From Clostridiaceae bacterium Marseille-Q4149 (lineage in GTDB: Bacteria > Bacillota > Clostridia > Oscillospirales > Oscillospiraceae): a stretch of 64,000 bases of DNA. Made by a program: the position numbers and the translations under genes. Below are positions 44,001 through 50,248 of the stretch, piece after piece. The stretch spans positions 682,001 to 746,000 of the forward strand of contig CP073691.1 in assembly GCA_018228685.1 (NCBI GenBank). The letters are read 5' to 3'. How positions within the stretch are numbered: the stretch's first letter is position 1; every line of letters begins with the position of its first letter. The notes below the pieces were generated by a model that worked only from the letters and a program-made list of their open reading frames with translations, made no database searches and was not told the DNA's origin.

Positions 44001-44045
44001 GCTGTGATGCTCCTGCTGAAGCGGCGGAAGCTCATGGGCGAATAA
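38034..44045 (+). CDS. Large cell-surface subtilisin-like serine protease (S8 family)
   Basis: The 2003-residue protein has a signal peptide (1-24), a propeptide region (about 65-185) and an S8 domain with D226 (AVVDSGLD), H335 (SNHGTHVSG) and S706 (LMSGTSMATPHMAG). A PA-like insertion (about 495-640) sits between His and Ser, as in lactocepin/C5a peptidases. A long Fn3-like middle leads to two Big_2 Ig-like domains (about 1247-1325, 1665-1745) and three InlB-type repeats (about 1755-1965). A QTGDG segment, a TM helix and a KRRK tail form a sortase-like anchor. ATG 38034 follows GGAGG. It degrades proteins at the cell surface. Confidence 0.92.
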   Translation: MKRVIALLLTLVMLLGLVPTALAAEAAAPDGTVVKAEEVSGTPRLDAMAENDSAAETTQPTGHQPDDMVTILVELERAPVLEGFAAKKTASTSSAGAEIAAYLAGGRAEKQDAAIRRDQKKVFAEIQAAQPAALQAEGTSTAGAPELMEQWTVLFNGMAVRAPYGMLDTIRSLKGVKSAHVQHVYSQPASPATNAGVAGYSYDMVHLQEVWNKGYTGKGMLVAVVDSGLDMEYSSWWSDEEGANVTGLRRVHEAFRDDSFYSQLSNSDLRYTKESLLAFLNGRQLNANRLSPASNEAMYKTRKVPFAFDYAGDADPYTGEIISGDVNVRNSGSNHGTHVSGTVAGFVQSQEGEVLFSGVAPDAQLMMMKVFADGGNSGATESAILNALEDAMTLGADAVNLSLGSDNGFAYDDTAIHGVYARLEQAGVILMTAAGNSENSPAQGNERGGLNLAEDPDISMMSSPAVYPSNLAVASINSTINMQSVLSWTDAQGQSHTVPFSDPNEVAMKGKFPESQSFVVYDAGYGTYMDYYNAGFSNGYNGGKTGIALVKRGSADGSTLSFADKINNASSFSGTNYMGESYGVLAVLVYDSDPAATTLINMNTDNTSLTSAFISGVDGAAMIDALNAGQEVRITVHQQDQLSDWEEGGQMSSFTSWGSGSGLELKPEITAPGGNIWSTVMDSSYVEGAGKYDDYTGSYSLMSGTSMATPHMAGLAALVEQYVKSRHPQQDAAASADLTNHLLVSTAVPQQENGVYVSPRRQGAGLVNAAAAISTPAYIDVDGKLVGKLELGDDPGWSGSYDLDFRVENLGSDTLSYSMKAVLLRPDTAEQDGKTMVLASDVLIREVDLGSVSVPAGGTQVSRTVSLTASDIAAIRDLFPNGSYVEGFVILTAADGSAPQIGMPLLAFLGDWTSAPILDRANWFDEPQDGENVMNNDCTLGVNVVGSTIRSAGEVVNFLNLGQNIFDTDIAAESKQTVFHQENFAISPDGSGYFDAIDDLELYQLRDAKLFVTEVRNKNTNELYFRTFNTYVPRSVYQAGYGVVLPMSLYYFTDAWDGTDLNGDVLPNGTQCVYTITAYGEGDYGDTVDNEELGRPVTDFESFVDGKEPTFNGHKMDKTGDVLSFDVLVDTQAPKLENNAVTFYQKDGRTYMQGTVYDEDGSLASVAVHAQVSRTYTDSTGREITEYNIDLLNPLYSQSIYDADTHTFTFTADVTEYRGSYNWTGNVYLSCGDYAANDRTYAIKVDASQGLTLSQTSARLHPGQSFDLSVNNNTGSTAPITRTSSNPEVATVDEFGHVVAVAPGQAIITVSNGTYSALCVIAVEASSTEVKDFKLSMDHFSGLKPNGAITVRVVDLQPADVEIYQNQWLVYEDDEDWAGLVSVSQNSSDALEGLIDLNYQASADKIPSGTGHLDVTINGVTRTMTFDWEDVYQTSDQEDLQSDAYYNEQTYYVTAGETASLIARYRQTHSFSDVKLYTAQGYVSGGSDNPTTAATGLVLDGPDFVLSGSEPWRGRLVNTEGYALPESIHVVYRYDYGYEYELTENAMYNGYTYDRTTGDIVVSAPYGSSTTVVIRADGTEKAGNPAGALSGVPYDRPDSTYGPFNWTVTEGGGKLETAEDVNVNGTRKNVAYYTPSEPGVSYLTATTKDGQYHVNFAVVCLPVQANTLRLDDTRATLHPLETLALNATLTPTPTRAEDAALTWTSFNPEVATVDENGVVTAHKPGYAYIKVSTDINTSVTAYCVVEVLPGQGYTVTLDANGGMVKPDSVSVQYGIAVGQLPVPVREGYTFDGWYDENGAQYTEDTIYAIAGDATLTARWTANIYEITLDANGGVTDVALVQVTFGQAVGALPTPTREGYVFLGWFDEVGSRYDASTVYSTADGVTLTARWGQEDSTFTITLNANGGKVEPSALAVVYGQAVGTLPVPTREGYTFGGWYDKDGNRYDASSVYSVKGDTTLTARWIENSVQTGDGFPIFLLSGAMMAAAAGAVMLLLKRRKLMGE

Positions 44046-44082
44046 ACAGACCGGAAGTGCTTCTGCACAGGCTGTTATAAAA

Positions 44083-44112
44083 GGCTCTCCGGCACATGTG
44101 CGCCGGAGAGCC
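44083..44112 (+). terminator. Hairpin after the subtilase gene
   Basis: GGCTCTCCGGC pairs with GCCGGAGAGCC. It lies 38 nt after the stop and has no T-run. Confidence 0.55.
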
Positions 44113-44122
44113 GGGAAACGAA

Positions 44123-44167
44123 ACAAGCCAAGGCCGGCAGGTCAATGACCTGCCGGCCTTGGCTTGT
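44123..44167. repeat. 45-bp near-perfect palindrome
   Basis: A 22-bp arm, starting ACAAGCCAAGGCCGGCAGG, pairs perfectly around a single central A, and AAAAA follows on the plus strand. It may act as a bidirectional terminator. Its outer TTGTCAAAAA recurs near 1295 and 11930. Confidence 0.7.
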
Positions 44168-44228
44168 CAAAAATCCTTAATGGGACATTCTCCGCTGGGG
44201 AGCGGCTCCATCAAAGCGCTGCGGACAC

Positions 44229-44440
44229 GGGCGGAGTGAATCCGCCCTTCGGCAAGGTTTTGCTGGGCAAAACGCTTGGGACGCGGCTGCGCCGCGGGGG
44301 AAAAGCAGCAGGGGAGCCGACTCAGGAACCGGCAGCTTACCGTTCCTCGCGGAAGTAGCTCAGACCCAGGTTTGCAGGCGGCTGCTTTGATCCCCTGTCC
44401 GGCCAAGGCCGGACAGGGGACCCGGATTTCATTTTCCTCC
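44229..44440. repeat. Tandem repeat unit 1 (about 212 bp)
   Basis: This is the most diverged copy of a three-copy array. It contains a copy of the last 14 or so codons of the neighbouring permease gene (minus strand, PPANLGLSYFREER then stop at 44337-44339) plus downstream sequence with an inverted repeat CCCTGTCCGGCC/GGCCGGACAGGG. Confidence 0.8.
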
Positions 44441-44650
44441 GGGCGGAATGAATCCGCCCTGCGGCAAGGTTTTGCTGCGCAAAACGCTTGGGACGCAGCT
44501 GCGCTGCGGGGGAAAAGCAGCAGACAGACGCCGGATGACGAAAGCCTTACCGTTCCTCTCGGAAATAGCTCAAGCCCAGACTTGCAGGCGGCTGCTTTGA
44601 TTCCCTGTCCGGCCAAGGCCGGACAGGGAACCCGGATTTCATTTTCCTCC
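44441..44650. repeat. Tandem repeat unit 2 (210 bp)
   Basis: This unit is nearly identical to unit 3. It again holds the permease 3' end (PPASLGLSYFREER, stop) and the same hairpin. No start codon or RBS precedes the coding fragment, so it is not a gene. Confidence 0.85.
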
Positions 44651-44808
44651 GGGCGGAGTGAATCCGCCCTGCGGCAAGGTTTTGCTGCGCAAAACGCTTG
44701 GGACGCAGCTGCGCTGTGGGGGAAAAGCAGCGGACAAACGCCGGATGGCGAAAGTTTTACCGCTCCTCTCGGAAGTAGCTGAGGCCCAGACTTGCAGGCG
44801 GCTGCTTT
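44651..44808. repeat. Tandem repeat unit 3, includes the true permease 3' end
   Basis: This copy runs into the intact permease gene at about 44808, where repeat identity stops. It is probably the source copy of the array. Confidence 0.8.
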
Positions 44809-45752
44809 TCCATGTTGTTGCGCAGGCTGGAGATCACCAGCACCACCACGGTGACCACATACGGCAGCATCTTGTACAGCTCCTTCACGGCCATCTGGCT
44901 GCCGGTGGGGATGTACAGATACAGGATGTACAGGCCGCCGAACAGGATGGAGGCCAGGACACTGACATTGGGACGCCAGATGGTGAAGATCACCAGGGCG
45001 ATGGCCAGCCAGCCGCGGTCGCCGAAGGCGTTGTTGGACCACACGCCGCTGGCGTAGTCCATCACGTAGTACAGGCCGCCGAGACCGGCGATCATGCTGC
45101 CCACGCAGGTGGCCAGGTACTTATACCGGGTGACGTTGATGCCGGCGGCGTCGGCGGTGGAGGCGCTTTCACCCACGGAGCGCAGGTGCAGGCCGGGGCG
45201 GGTGTGCTTCAGGAAATAGGAGGACAGCAGGGCCAGGATAATGGCCAGATACGCCAGGAAGCCATAGGACAGGAAGATCTGGCCGAACCAGCCCAGACTC
45301 TTGGCAAAGGGCAGGGACTTGGCAAAATAGCCGCTGGTGGCGGACAGGGCAATGGAGGGGACCTCACTGCCGGTGAGCTTGATCAGGGAGCCGCCGAAGA
45401 AGTTGCCGATGCCCACGCCGAAGGTGGTCATGGTCAGACCGGTAACGTTCTGGTTGGCCCGCAGGGTCACCGTCAGGAAGCAGTACAGCAGGCCCATCAG
45501 CAGAGAGCCCAGCAGGGAGCACAGCATGGGGATCAGAATGGCCAGAAAGCCGCTCATCTGGTCGGCGGGCACGGCCTGCTCATAGAAGAACGCGCCGATG
45601 ACGCCGCAGATACCGCCCACATACATGATGCCGGGGATACCCAGGTTCAGATTGCCGGACTTCTCGGTGAGGATCTCGCCGGTGCTGCCGTACAGCAGGG
45701 GGATACCCTGCATGACCGCGCGGGGGATGAAGGATACAATATCAAAATTCAT
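44757..45752 (-). CDS. Nucleoside/simple-sugar-type ABC transporter permease
   Basis: The 331-residue protein has eight or nine hydrophobic helices. It shows the BPD_transp_2 features of the second permease of BmpA-type uptake systems: GEILTEKSGNLNLGIPGIMY at the start, then RSVGESASTADAAGINVTRY. These systems import nucleosides or related sugars. Its partner permease lies 4 nt upstream but is truncated, and the ATPase and binding-protein genes are absent, so the transporter is probably non-functional. Its 3' end has been triplicated downstream. Confidence 0.82.
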   Translation of the reverse strand: MNFDIVSFIPRAVMQGIPLLYGSTGEILTEKSGNLNLGIPGIMYVGGICGVIGAFFYEQAVPADQMSGFLAILIPMLCSLLGSLLMGLLYCFLTVTLRANQNVTGLTMTTFGVGIGNFFGGSLIKLTGSEVPSIALSATSGYFAKSLPFAKSLGWFGQIFLSYGFLAYLAIILALLSSYFLKHTRPGLHLRSVGESASTADAAGINVTRYKYLATCVGSMIAGLGGLYYVMDYASGVWSNNAFGDRGWLAIALVIFTIWRPNVSVLASILFGGLYILYLYIPTGSQMAVKELYKMLPYVVTVVVLVISSLRNNMEKQPPASLGLSYFREER

Positions 45753-45756
45753 TTCC

Positions 45757-46305
45757 TCACGCCTCCTTCTTTCCGGAAGAACGGAACTGGACCTTGTAGT
45801 TGATGAAGAACTCGCAGCCGATGATGAAGAACAGGATGATGCCCGTCAGGATATCGGAGAAGGAGCGGTTCAGGCCGAAGGCCGTGGAGATCTCGCTGGC
45901 GCCGCGGCTGAGGACCACCAGCAGCAGGGACACGAAGATCATGATAACGGGGTTGAACTTGGCCATCCAGGACACCATGACGGCGGTGAAGCCCCGGCCG
46001 TCCACGATGGTGGTGGTCATGGTGTGGTCGGTGCTGGAGGTCAGCAGCAGGCCGATCAGGCCGCACAGAGCGCCGGACAGGGCCATGGTCCGGATGATGA
46101 CCCGGTCCACCTTGATGCCGGCATAGCTGGCGGTGCGGCGGCTTTCGCCCACCACGGCGATCTCATAGCCGTGCTTGCTGTAGTTCAGATAGATGTACAT
46201 CAGGCCCGTGAGAATGGCCACCACCAGAATGGCCAGCAGGTACTTCTGGTTGCCGATGGTGGGCAGCCAGCCGGCCTGGGTGTCCTGGTTGATGATGCCG
46301 ATCAT
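45757..46305 (-). pseudogene. 5'-truncated partner ABC permease
   Basis: The 182-codon reading frame matches only the C-terminal half of the first permease of BmpA-type systems (GYEIAVVGESRRTASYAGIK, MALSGALCGLIGLLLTSSTD, DILTGIILFFIIGCEFF). Family members are about twice as long. At 46305-46308 the sequence switches to an AT-richer segment holding the start of kdpA, so the N-terminal half was lost at a recombination junction. Confidence 0.75.
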
Positions 46306-46324
46306 ACTGAATCATGGTGCTCAT
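46306..46324 (-). pseudogene. First codons of kdpA, truncated at the junction
   Basis: ATG at 46324 overlaps the kdpF stop (ATGA) and reads MSTMIQY, like the start of KdpA. It then runs into the truncated permease out of frame. Confidence 0.4.
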
Positions 46325-46413
46325 GCCTGATCATCTCCCTTCATTAAAATATAGACATACCACAGCAGCATTGCTGCCGCACATACACCTATGAGTGCAA
46401 TTAGCATTTGCAT
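46321..46413 (-). CDS. kdpF: KdpF-like small membrane protein
   Basis: The 30-residue protein MQMLIALIGVCAAAMLLWYV, then YILMKGDDQA, has one TM helix with a terminal KGD-type charged tail, like KdpF subunits of the potassium-transporting P-type ATPase. ATG 46413 is 9 nt from GGAGG; an earlier ATG at 46422 touches the RBS. The following ATGA overlap with a kdpA-like start supports the identity. kdpA, kdpB and kdpC are missing. Confidence 0.5.
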   Translation of the reverse strand: MQMLIALIGVCAAAMLLWYVYILMKGDDQA

Positions 46414-46511
46414 AAGATTCATCCTCCTTTTTTGCTGTCCCCAATATCATAAAACCTTTCCTCTAAAAATGGCATTAGTCATCTTTTGTGCGTTTAAAGA
46501 TGAAATAAAGA

Positions 46512-46703
46512 TTACAACCAACCCAAAAGCCATGCCATAGGAAAGGCGATAACGATCGTACTGATACAGACACACGCCAAAACCAGTAAGGGCATTCCAA
46601 CAAAGATGGAGATGAAGCCAAGTAGCGGATGATGCCAAATAAAGCGCTCCGCTTTTGCGTCAAATCTCTGTTCAAATCTTCTCGCCGCATTTGTAATGCT
46701 CAT
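46512..46703 (-). CDS. Small membrane protein upstream of kdpF
   Basis: The 63-residue protein has a basic cytoplasmic N-terminus (ARRFEQRFDAKAERFIWHHP) and a hydrophobic stretch (about 28-60). It starts behind AGGTG. I do not recognise the family. It is read in the same direction as the kdpF remnant and may belong to the same operon of origin. Confidence 0.5.
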   Translation of the reverse strand: MSITNAARRFEQRFDAKAERFIWHHPLLGFISIFVGMPLLVLACVCISTIVIAFPMAWLLGWL

Positions 46704-46804
46704 AATTGTTCACCTCATTTCTTTCTTGCAAGGCCATAATACCGCTTAAAGTATTAAGTGGGGAAAAGGGTCCTGCAATCGAAACTAAGACTGTATAAGT
46801 CTTT

Positions 46805-46840
46805 AAGAAAAAAGAGTCAGACCCGGAAGAGGACTGACTC
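46805..46840 (-). terminator. Minus-strand terminator
   Basis: GAGTCAG (46814-46820) pairs with CTGACTC (46834-46840), followed on the minus strand by TTTTTTCTT. It ends transcription entering from the recombinase side. Confidence 0.65.
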
Positions 46841-46890
46841 ATTCATATAATGATTTTGAAATTGTATTTTCGAGAAGAGAATACCCTTGA

Positions 46891-48450
46891 CAAATCTCGT
46901 CTCAAAAGGCGATTCTCAAAAAATACGCACAAGAACAAGGTTTCCGAAACATCCAATTTTTCGTCGACGATGGTTACTCTGGTGCAAACTATGACCGCCC
47001 CGGCTTCCAAGCCATGCTTGCGGAGATCGAAGCGGGACGGGTGGCAGTCTGTATTACCAAAGACCTATCCAGACTGGGACGAAATTCTTCGCTGACCGGA
47101 CTGTATATCAACTTCACTTTCCCGAAGTACAATGTGCGGTATATTGCCATCAACGACCACTTTGACACCATCGACCCCAACAGCACAGACAGCGATATTG
47201 CCGGTATCAAAAACTGGTTTAACGAATTTTTTGCCAAAGATACCAGCCGCAAAATCCGAGCGGTGCAAAAAGCAAAGGGCGAGCGTGGTGTACCGCTGAC
47301 AACCAATGTTCCCTTTGGCTACCGCAAAGATCCGGAGGACAAGACAAAGTGGGTCGTGGATGAAGCGGCTGCATTGGTAGTCAAGCGCATTTTCAAGCTG
47401 TGCATGGAAGGGCGAGGCCCGATGCAGATCGCAAAGCTCTTGCAGGAGGAAAAGGTACTTAACCCCACCGCCTACAAGAAGCGCGAGGGCATCAAGACAC
47501 CCAGCCCGGAAACCGCTGATCCGTACCATTGGAACACCAACACGGTTGTTCACATTCTGGAACGGCGGGAATACACGGGCTGTACGGTAAACTTCAAGAC
47601 CTATACCAATTCCATCTGGGACAAGAAACAGAGGGAAACGCCCCTTGATAAACAGGCGATCTTCTACAACACCCATCCGGCGATCATCGAGCAGGAAGTC
47701 TTTGACAAGGTGCAGGAGATCCGGCAGCAGCGTCACCGCAGGGCGAAAACAGGCAAAAGCAGTTTGTTCTCCGGCATGGTTTACTGTGACGACTGCGGAG
47801 CGAAAATGCGGTATTGCACCACCAATTACTTTGAGAAACGGCAGGATCACTTTGTATGCGCCAACTACCGAAGCAATACGGGAAGCTGTTCGGCGCACTT
47901 TATCCGGGCGGTTGTTCTGGAAGATTTGGTCTGGATGCACATGAGAACTGTGATTTCCTATGTCAGTCGATATGAAGATCATTTCCGTGCTGTTATGGAG
48001 CAGAAACTCCGACTGTCCAGCGAAGCCGCGATCCGTGGACACAAGAAGCGGCTGGCACAGGCTGAAAAGCGGCTGGGAGAGCTTGACCGTCTGTTTATCC
48101 GCATTTACGAGGATAATGTGGCGGGGCGTATCACAGATGAAAAGTTTTCTATGATGAGCAAGACTTATGAGGATGAGCAGACGCAGCTCAAAGTGGAAAT
48201 TCAGAGCTTACAGCAGGAAATTGAAGTACAGGAACGACAGATTGAAAACTTGGAGCAGTTTATCCAGCGGGTACGCAAATATGAGGATTTGGACGAGCTT
48301 ACCCCGTATGCGCTGCGGGAACTTGTCAAGGAGATCTACATTGAAGCCCCGGACAAGTCCAGCGGCAAGCGGCATCAGGGCATCCGCATTTCCTATGACC
48401 TTGTGGGCTTTATCCCCGTGGAAGAACTGCTAAAACAAGAAACGGCGTGA
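46891..48450 (+). pseudogene. Large serine recombinase lacking its catalytic N-terminus
   Basis: Open from 46891 after an in-frame TGA (46888-46890), the frame reads ILKKYAQEQGFRNIQFFVDD, then GYSGANYDRPGFQAML, which is the middle of a resolvase domain. The first methionine is at 47014. The recombinase domain, a zinc ribbon (CDDCGAKMRYC, then VCANYR), a coiled coil and a DUF4368-like end (YALRELVKEIYIEAPDKSSG) are intact. The start with the catalytic serine is missing; only a frame-shifted LYFREENTLDKS trace remains upstream. It lies at the right end of the island, as an integrase should, but is unlikely to be active. Confidence 0.75.
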
Positions 48451-48466
48451 CCAAAGCCACGCCGTT
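48441..48466 (+). terminator. Hairpin over the recombinase stop
   Basis: AACGGCGTG pairs with CACGCCGTT around ACCAAAGC. It includes the recombinase stop codon and has no T-run. Confidence 0.45.
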
Positions 48467-48482
48467 CCTGAGAAAATACGAT

Positions 48483-48497
48483 ATTACTTTCTTATGA
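48483..48497 (-). repeat. Right end repeat of the island
   Basis: ATTACTTTCTTATGA is the inverted counterpart of 28679-28693 with one mismatch. Confidence 0.5.
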
Positions 48498-48513
48498 CCC
48501 CCGCCTCTCTGGC

Positions 48514-48529
48514 CCGGATGTTGTTTTTT
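48514..48529 (-). terminator. Right arm of split znuB/MATE bidirectional terminator
   Basis: CCGGATGTTGTTTTTT is the exact reverse complement of 28647-28662 and lies directly beyond the MATE stop codon. Confidence 0.65.
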
Positions 48530-49981
48530 TCAGATGTTCATATACCGGTAATCCCTCCGCAGGATGTTCCGGAAGAAGGGGATGGCCAGAACGATGTCGG
48601 CGGCGATCCAGGCCATGGGGTCCGCCGCGCACAGGGCGTAAAACGCCAGAGGATTTGCCTGGGCGCTGACGACGCCTCCGGCCACGGCGGCGGGAAGGGT
48701 CAGGCACACGGCGATCCGGGCCACCAGCTCCGCCGCACCGGCCCCCAGCACGAACCGGGACCGGCCGATGCCCTGGATGCAGTTGCGCACCACGAAAATG
48801 AAGCCCAGGAACAGGTACATGGCGTAATCCACATACAGGAAGGTGTTGCCGTATCGCACGGTGTCCGCCGTGATCTTGTCGGCGGACAGGAAAATCCGCA
48901 GATAGGCGTTGCCCAGGGTCAGCAGCAGGCCGATGCCCACGGCCATCGCCGCCAGCATCGACACCATCACCAGGGACTGCAGGGCCCCTTTGCGGATGCG
49001 GTCGTGGTTTCCGGCTCCCAGGTTCTGGGCGGTGAAGCTGGTCATGGCCGTGCCCAGGGCGTTCATAGGCGTTGCTGTCAGATTGAACAGCTTGTTGGCC
49101 GCACCGAAGCCCATCTGGGCGGAGGAGGACACCATGACGCCGTCCAGCATGTCGAACTGCACCACCACGCTCTGCATGACGATGATGCCAATGGCCAGCA
49201 CCGAGAATTGCAGCCCCAGGGGCACGCCCTGCACCACATGGCGGCGGATATCGCCCCGGGTGATCTGCATGTCCTCCCGGTGCAGCCGCAGCTGGGGATA
49301 CTTGGCAAAGGCATAGATGAAGCATGCTACCGTGCTGATGAGCTGAGCCGCCACCGTGGCAATGGCCGCCCCGGCCACGCCCCACCGGAACACCATGATG
49401 AACAGCAGGTCCAGCCCCACGTTCAGCACCGTGGAAAACAGCAGGAACAGCAGCGGCGTCAGGGAGTCACCCATGCTGCGCAGAAAGGCGCAGATGAAGT
49501 TATAGAACAGCTGGGCCCCGATGCCCGCGAAGATGATGAAGCAGTAGGTATAGGCCGCCTGATACACCTCGGCATTGTCCGGGGTCACGTTGATCCAGGC
49601 CAGCATGGGATTCAGCAGAGCCAGGGCCAGGGCCGTCAGCAGCACCGTCAGCGCCGCCGACAGGACGATCTGGGTGGCCAGGGACCGGCGCACCCCCGCC
49701 TGGTTCCGGGCCCCCACCTGGCAGGACGTCACCACGCAGAAGCCCGCGCTGACGCCGAAGGCGAACTGCAGAAAGATGAACACCAGCGACGTGGTGTCGT
49801 TGACCCCGGCCACCTCCTGGGCCGTCAGGGTCTGGCCCACAATGGCTGCGTCACTGATGGAGTATACCTGCTGCAGCAGATACGACAAAATCACCGGCAG
49901 CGAAAAGATCAGGATCGTTTTCCAGCACGTCCCTTTTGTCAGGTCCATGGGCCCGAACAGGGACTTTTTCGTCTTTTCCAT
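48530..49981 (-). CDS. MATE-family efflux transporter
   Basis: The 483-residue protein has 12 predicted helices in two related halves, with MATE features (SLPVILSYLLQQVYSISDAA, ICAFLRSMGDSLTPL, ATPMNALGTAMTSFTAQNLG). These exporters expel cationic drugs or metabolites using sodium or proton gradients. The start at 49981 follows GGAGG. It is a native gene, convergent with znuB before island insertion. Confidence 0.9.
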   Translation of the reverse strand: MEKTKKSLFGPMDLTKGTCWKTILIFSLPVILSYLLQQVYSISDAAIVGQTLTAQEVAGVNDTTSLVFIFLQFAFGVSAGFCVVTSCQVGARNQAGVRRSLATQIVLSAALTVLLTALALALLNPMLAWINVTPDNAEVYQAAYTYCFIIFAGIGAQLFYNFICAFLRSMGDSLTPLLFLLFSTVLNVGLDLLFIMVFRWGVAGAAIATVAAQLISTVACFIYAFAKYPQLRLHREDMQITRGDIRRHVVQGVPLGLQFSVLAIGIIVMQSVVVQFDMLDGVMVSSSAQMGFGAANKLFNLTATPMNALGTAMTSFTAQNLGAGNHDRIRKGALQSLVMVSMLAAMAVGIGLLLTLGNAYLRIFLSADKITADTVRYGNTFLYVDYAMYLFLGFIFVVRNCIQGIGRSRFVLGAGAAELVARIAVCLTLPAAVAGGVVSAQANPLAFYALCAADPMAWIAADIVLAIPFFRNILRRDYRYMNI

Positions 49982-50012
49982 ATCAAAAACCTCCGATTCA
50001 AAGGAACAAATG

Positions 50013-50042
50013 ATTATAGCCCCGCCGCGGCCCCGCCGTCAA
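50013..50042 (-). promoter_or_regulatory. Promoter of the MATE gene
   Basis: On the minus strand TTGACG (50042-50037), an 18-nt spacer and TATAAT (50018-50013) lie 32 nt upstream of the start codon. Confidence 0.6.
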
Positions 50043-50114
50043 GCGGCAGAACCCACAAGAATTTTGTCATTTTCGCTGAAAAAACAGACACTTTTATGGT
50101 GTATATCCACAATA

Positions 50115-50135
50115 AATATTAGGCATGCTAATATC
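50115..50135. promoter_or_regulatory. Iron-box-like dyad between the MATE and purA genes
   Basis: AATATTAG and CTAATATC flank GCATG (7 of 8 arm positions pair). The core TTAGGCATGCTAA resembles DtxR/IdeR/MntR-type metal-regulator boxes. It sits 20 nt before the purA -35 and about 73 nt upstream of the MATE promoter, so the regulated gene is unclear. Confidence 0.35.
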
Positions 50136-50154
50136 AGATATGTGAGATTCATTC

Positions 50155-50183
50155 TTTACTTCTGACCGCCCATTGGGTATAAT
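50155..50183 (+). promoter_or_regulatory. Promoter of purA
   Basis: TTTACT (50155-50160), a 17-nt spacer and TATAAT (50178-50183) lie 66 nt upstream of purA. The leader holds a small hairpin TTGGCGG/CCCGCCAA (50193-50213) of unknown role. Confidence 0.65.
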
Positions 50184-50248
50184 AAGAGGCTGTTGGCGGT
50201 GGAAACCCGCCAAAAATTCTGTTATGATGTAGATGAGGAGACGAAGAC

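Larger units (their letters stand above)
28663..48513. mobile_element. Mosaic integrated island of about 19.85 kb
   Basis: The island lies between the two arms of the split znuB/MATE terminator. It is bounded by inverted 15-bp ends (28679-28693 and 48483-48497, 14 of 15 matching). It carries an integrative-element backbone (sigma-like, excisionase-like, DUF3847, oriT, serine recombinase at the right end), AT-richer cargo, and a GC-rich block with a subtilase and ABC permeases. Truncated and chimeric genes mark internal junctions. The relaxase is absent and the recombinase is broken, so autonomous movement is unlikely. Confidence 0.7.

Noticed and set aside
37983..44126. A 2047-codon open frame antisense to the subtilase gene
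   Set aside because: It is a by-product of GC-rich codon use opposite a clear subtilase; it has no RBS, no domains and repetitive His/Gly/Val composition.
44229..44808. Repeat array considered as CRISPR
   Set aside because: Units are 210 bp long with no short repeat/unique spacer pattern, and they contain gene fragments.
46704..46850. c-di-AMP (ydaO-type) riboswitch upstream of the kdpF remnant
   Set aside because: Only a simple terminator hairpin is visible; none of the conserved riboswitch segments could be found.
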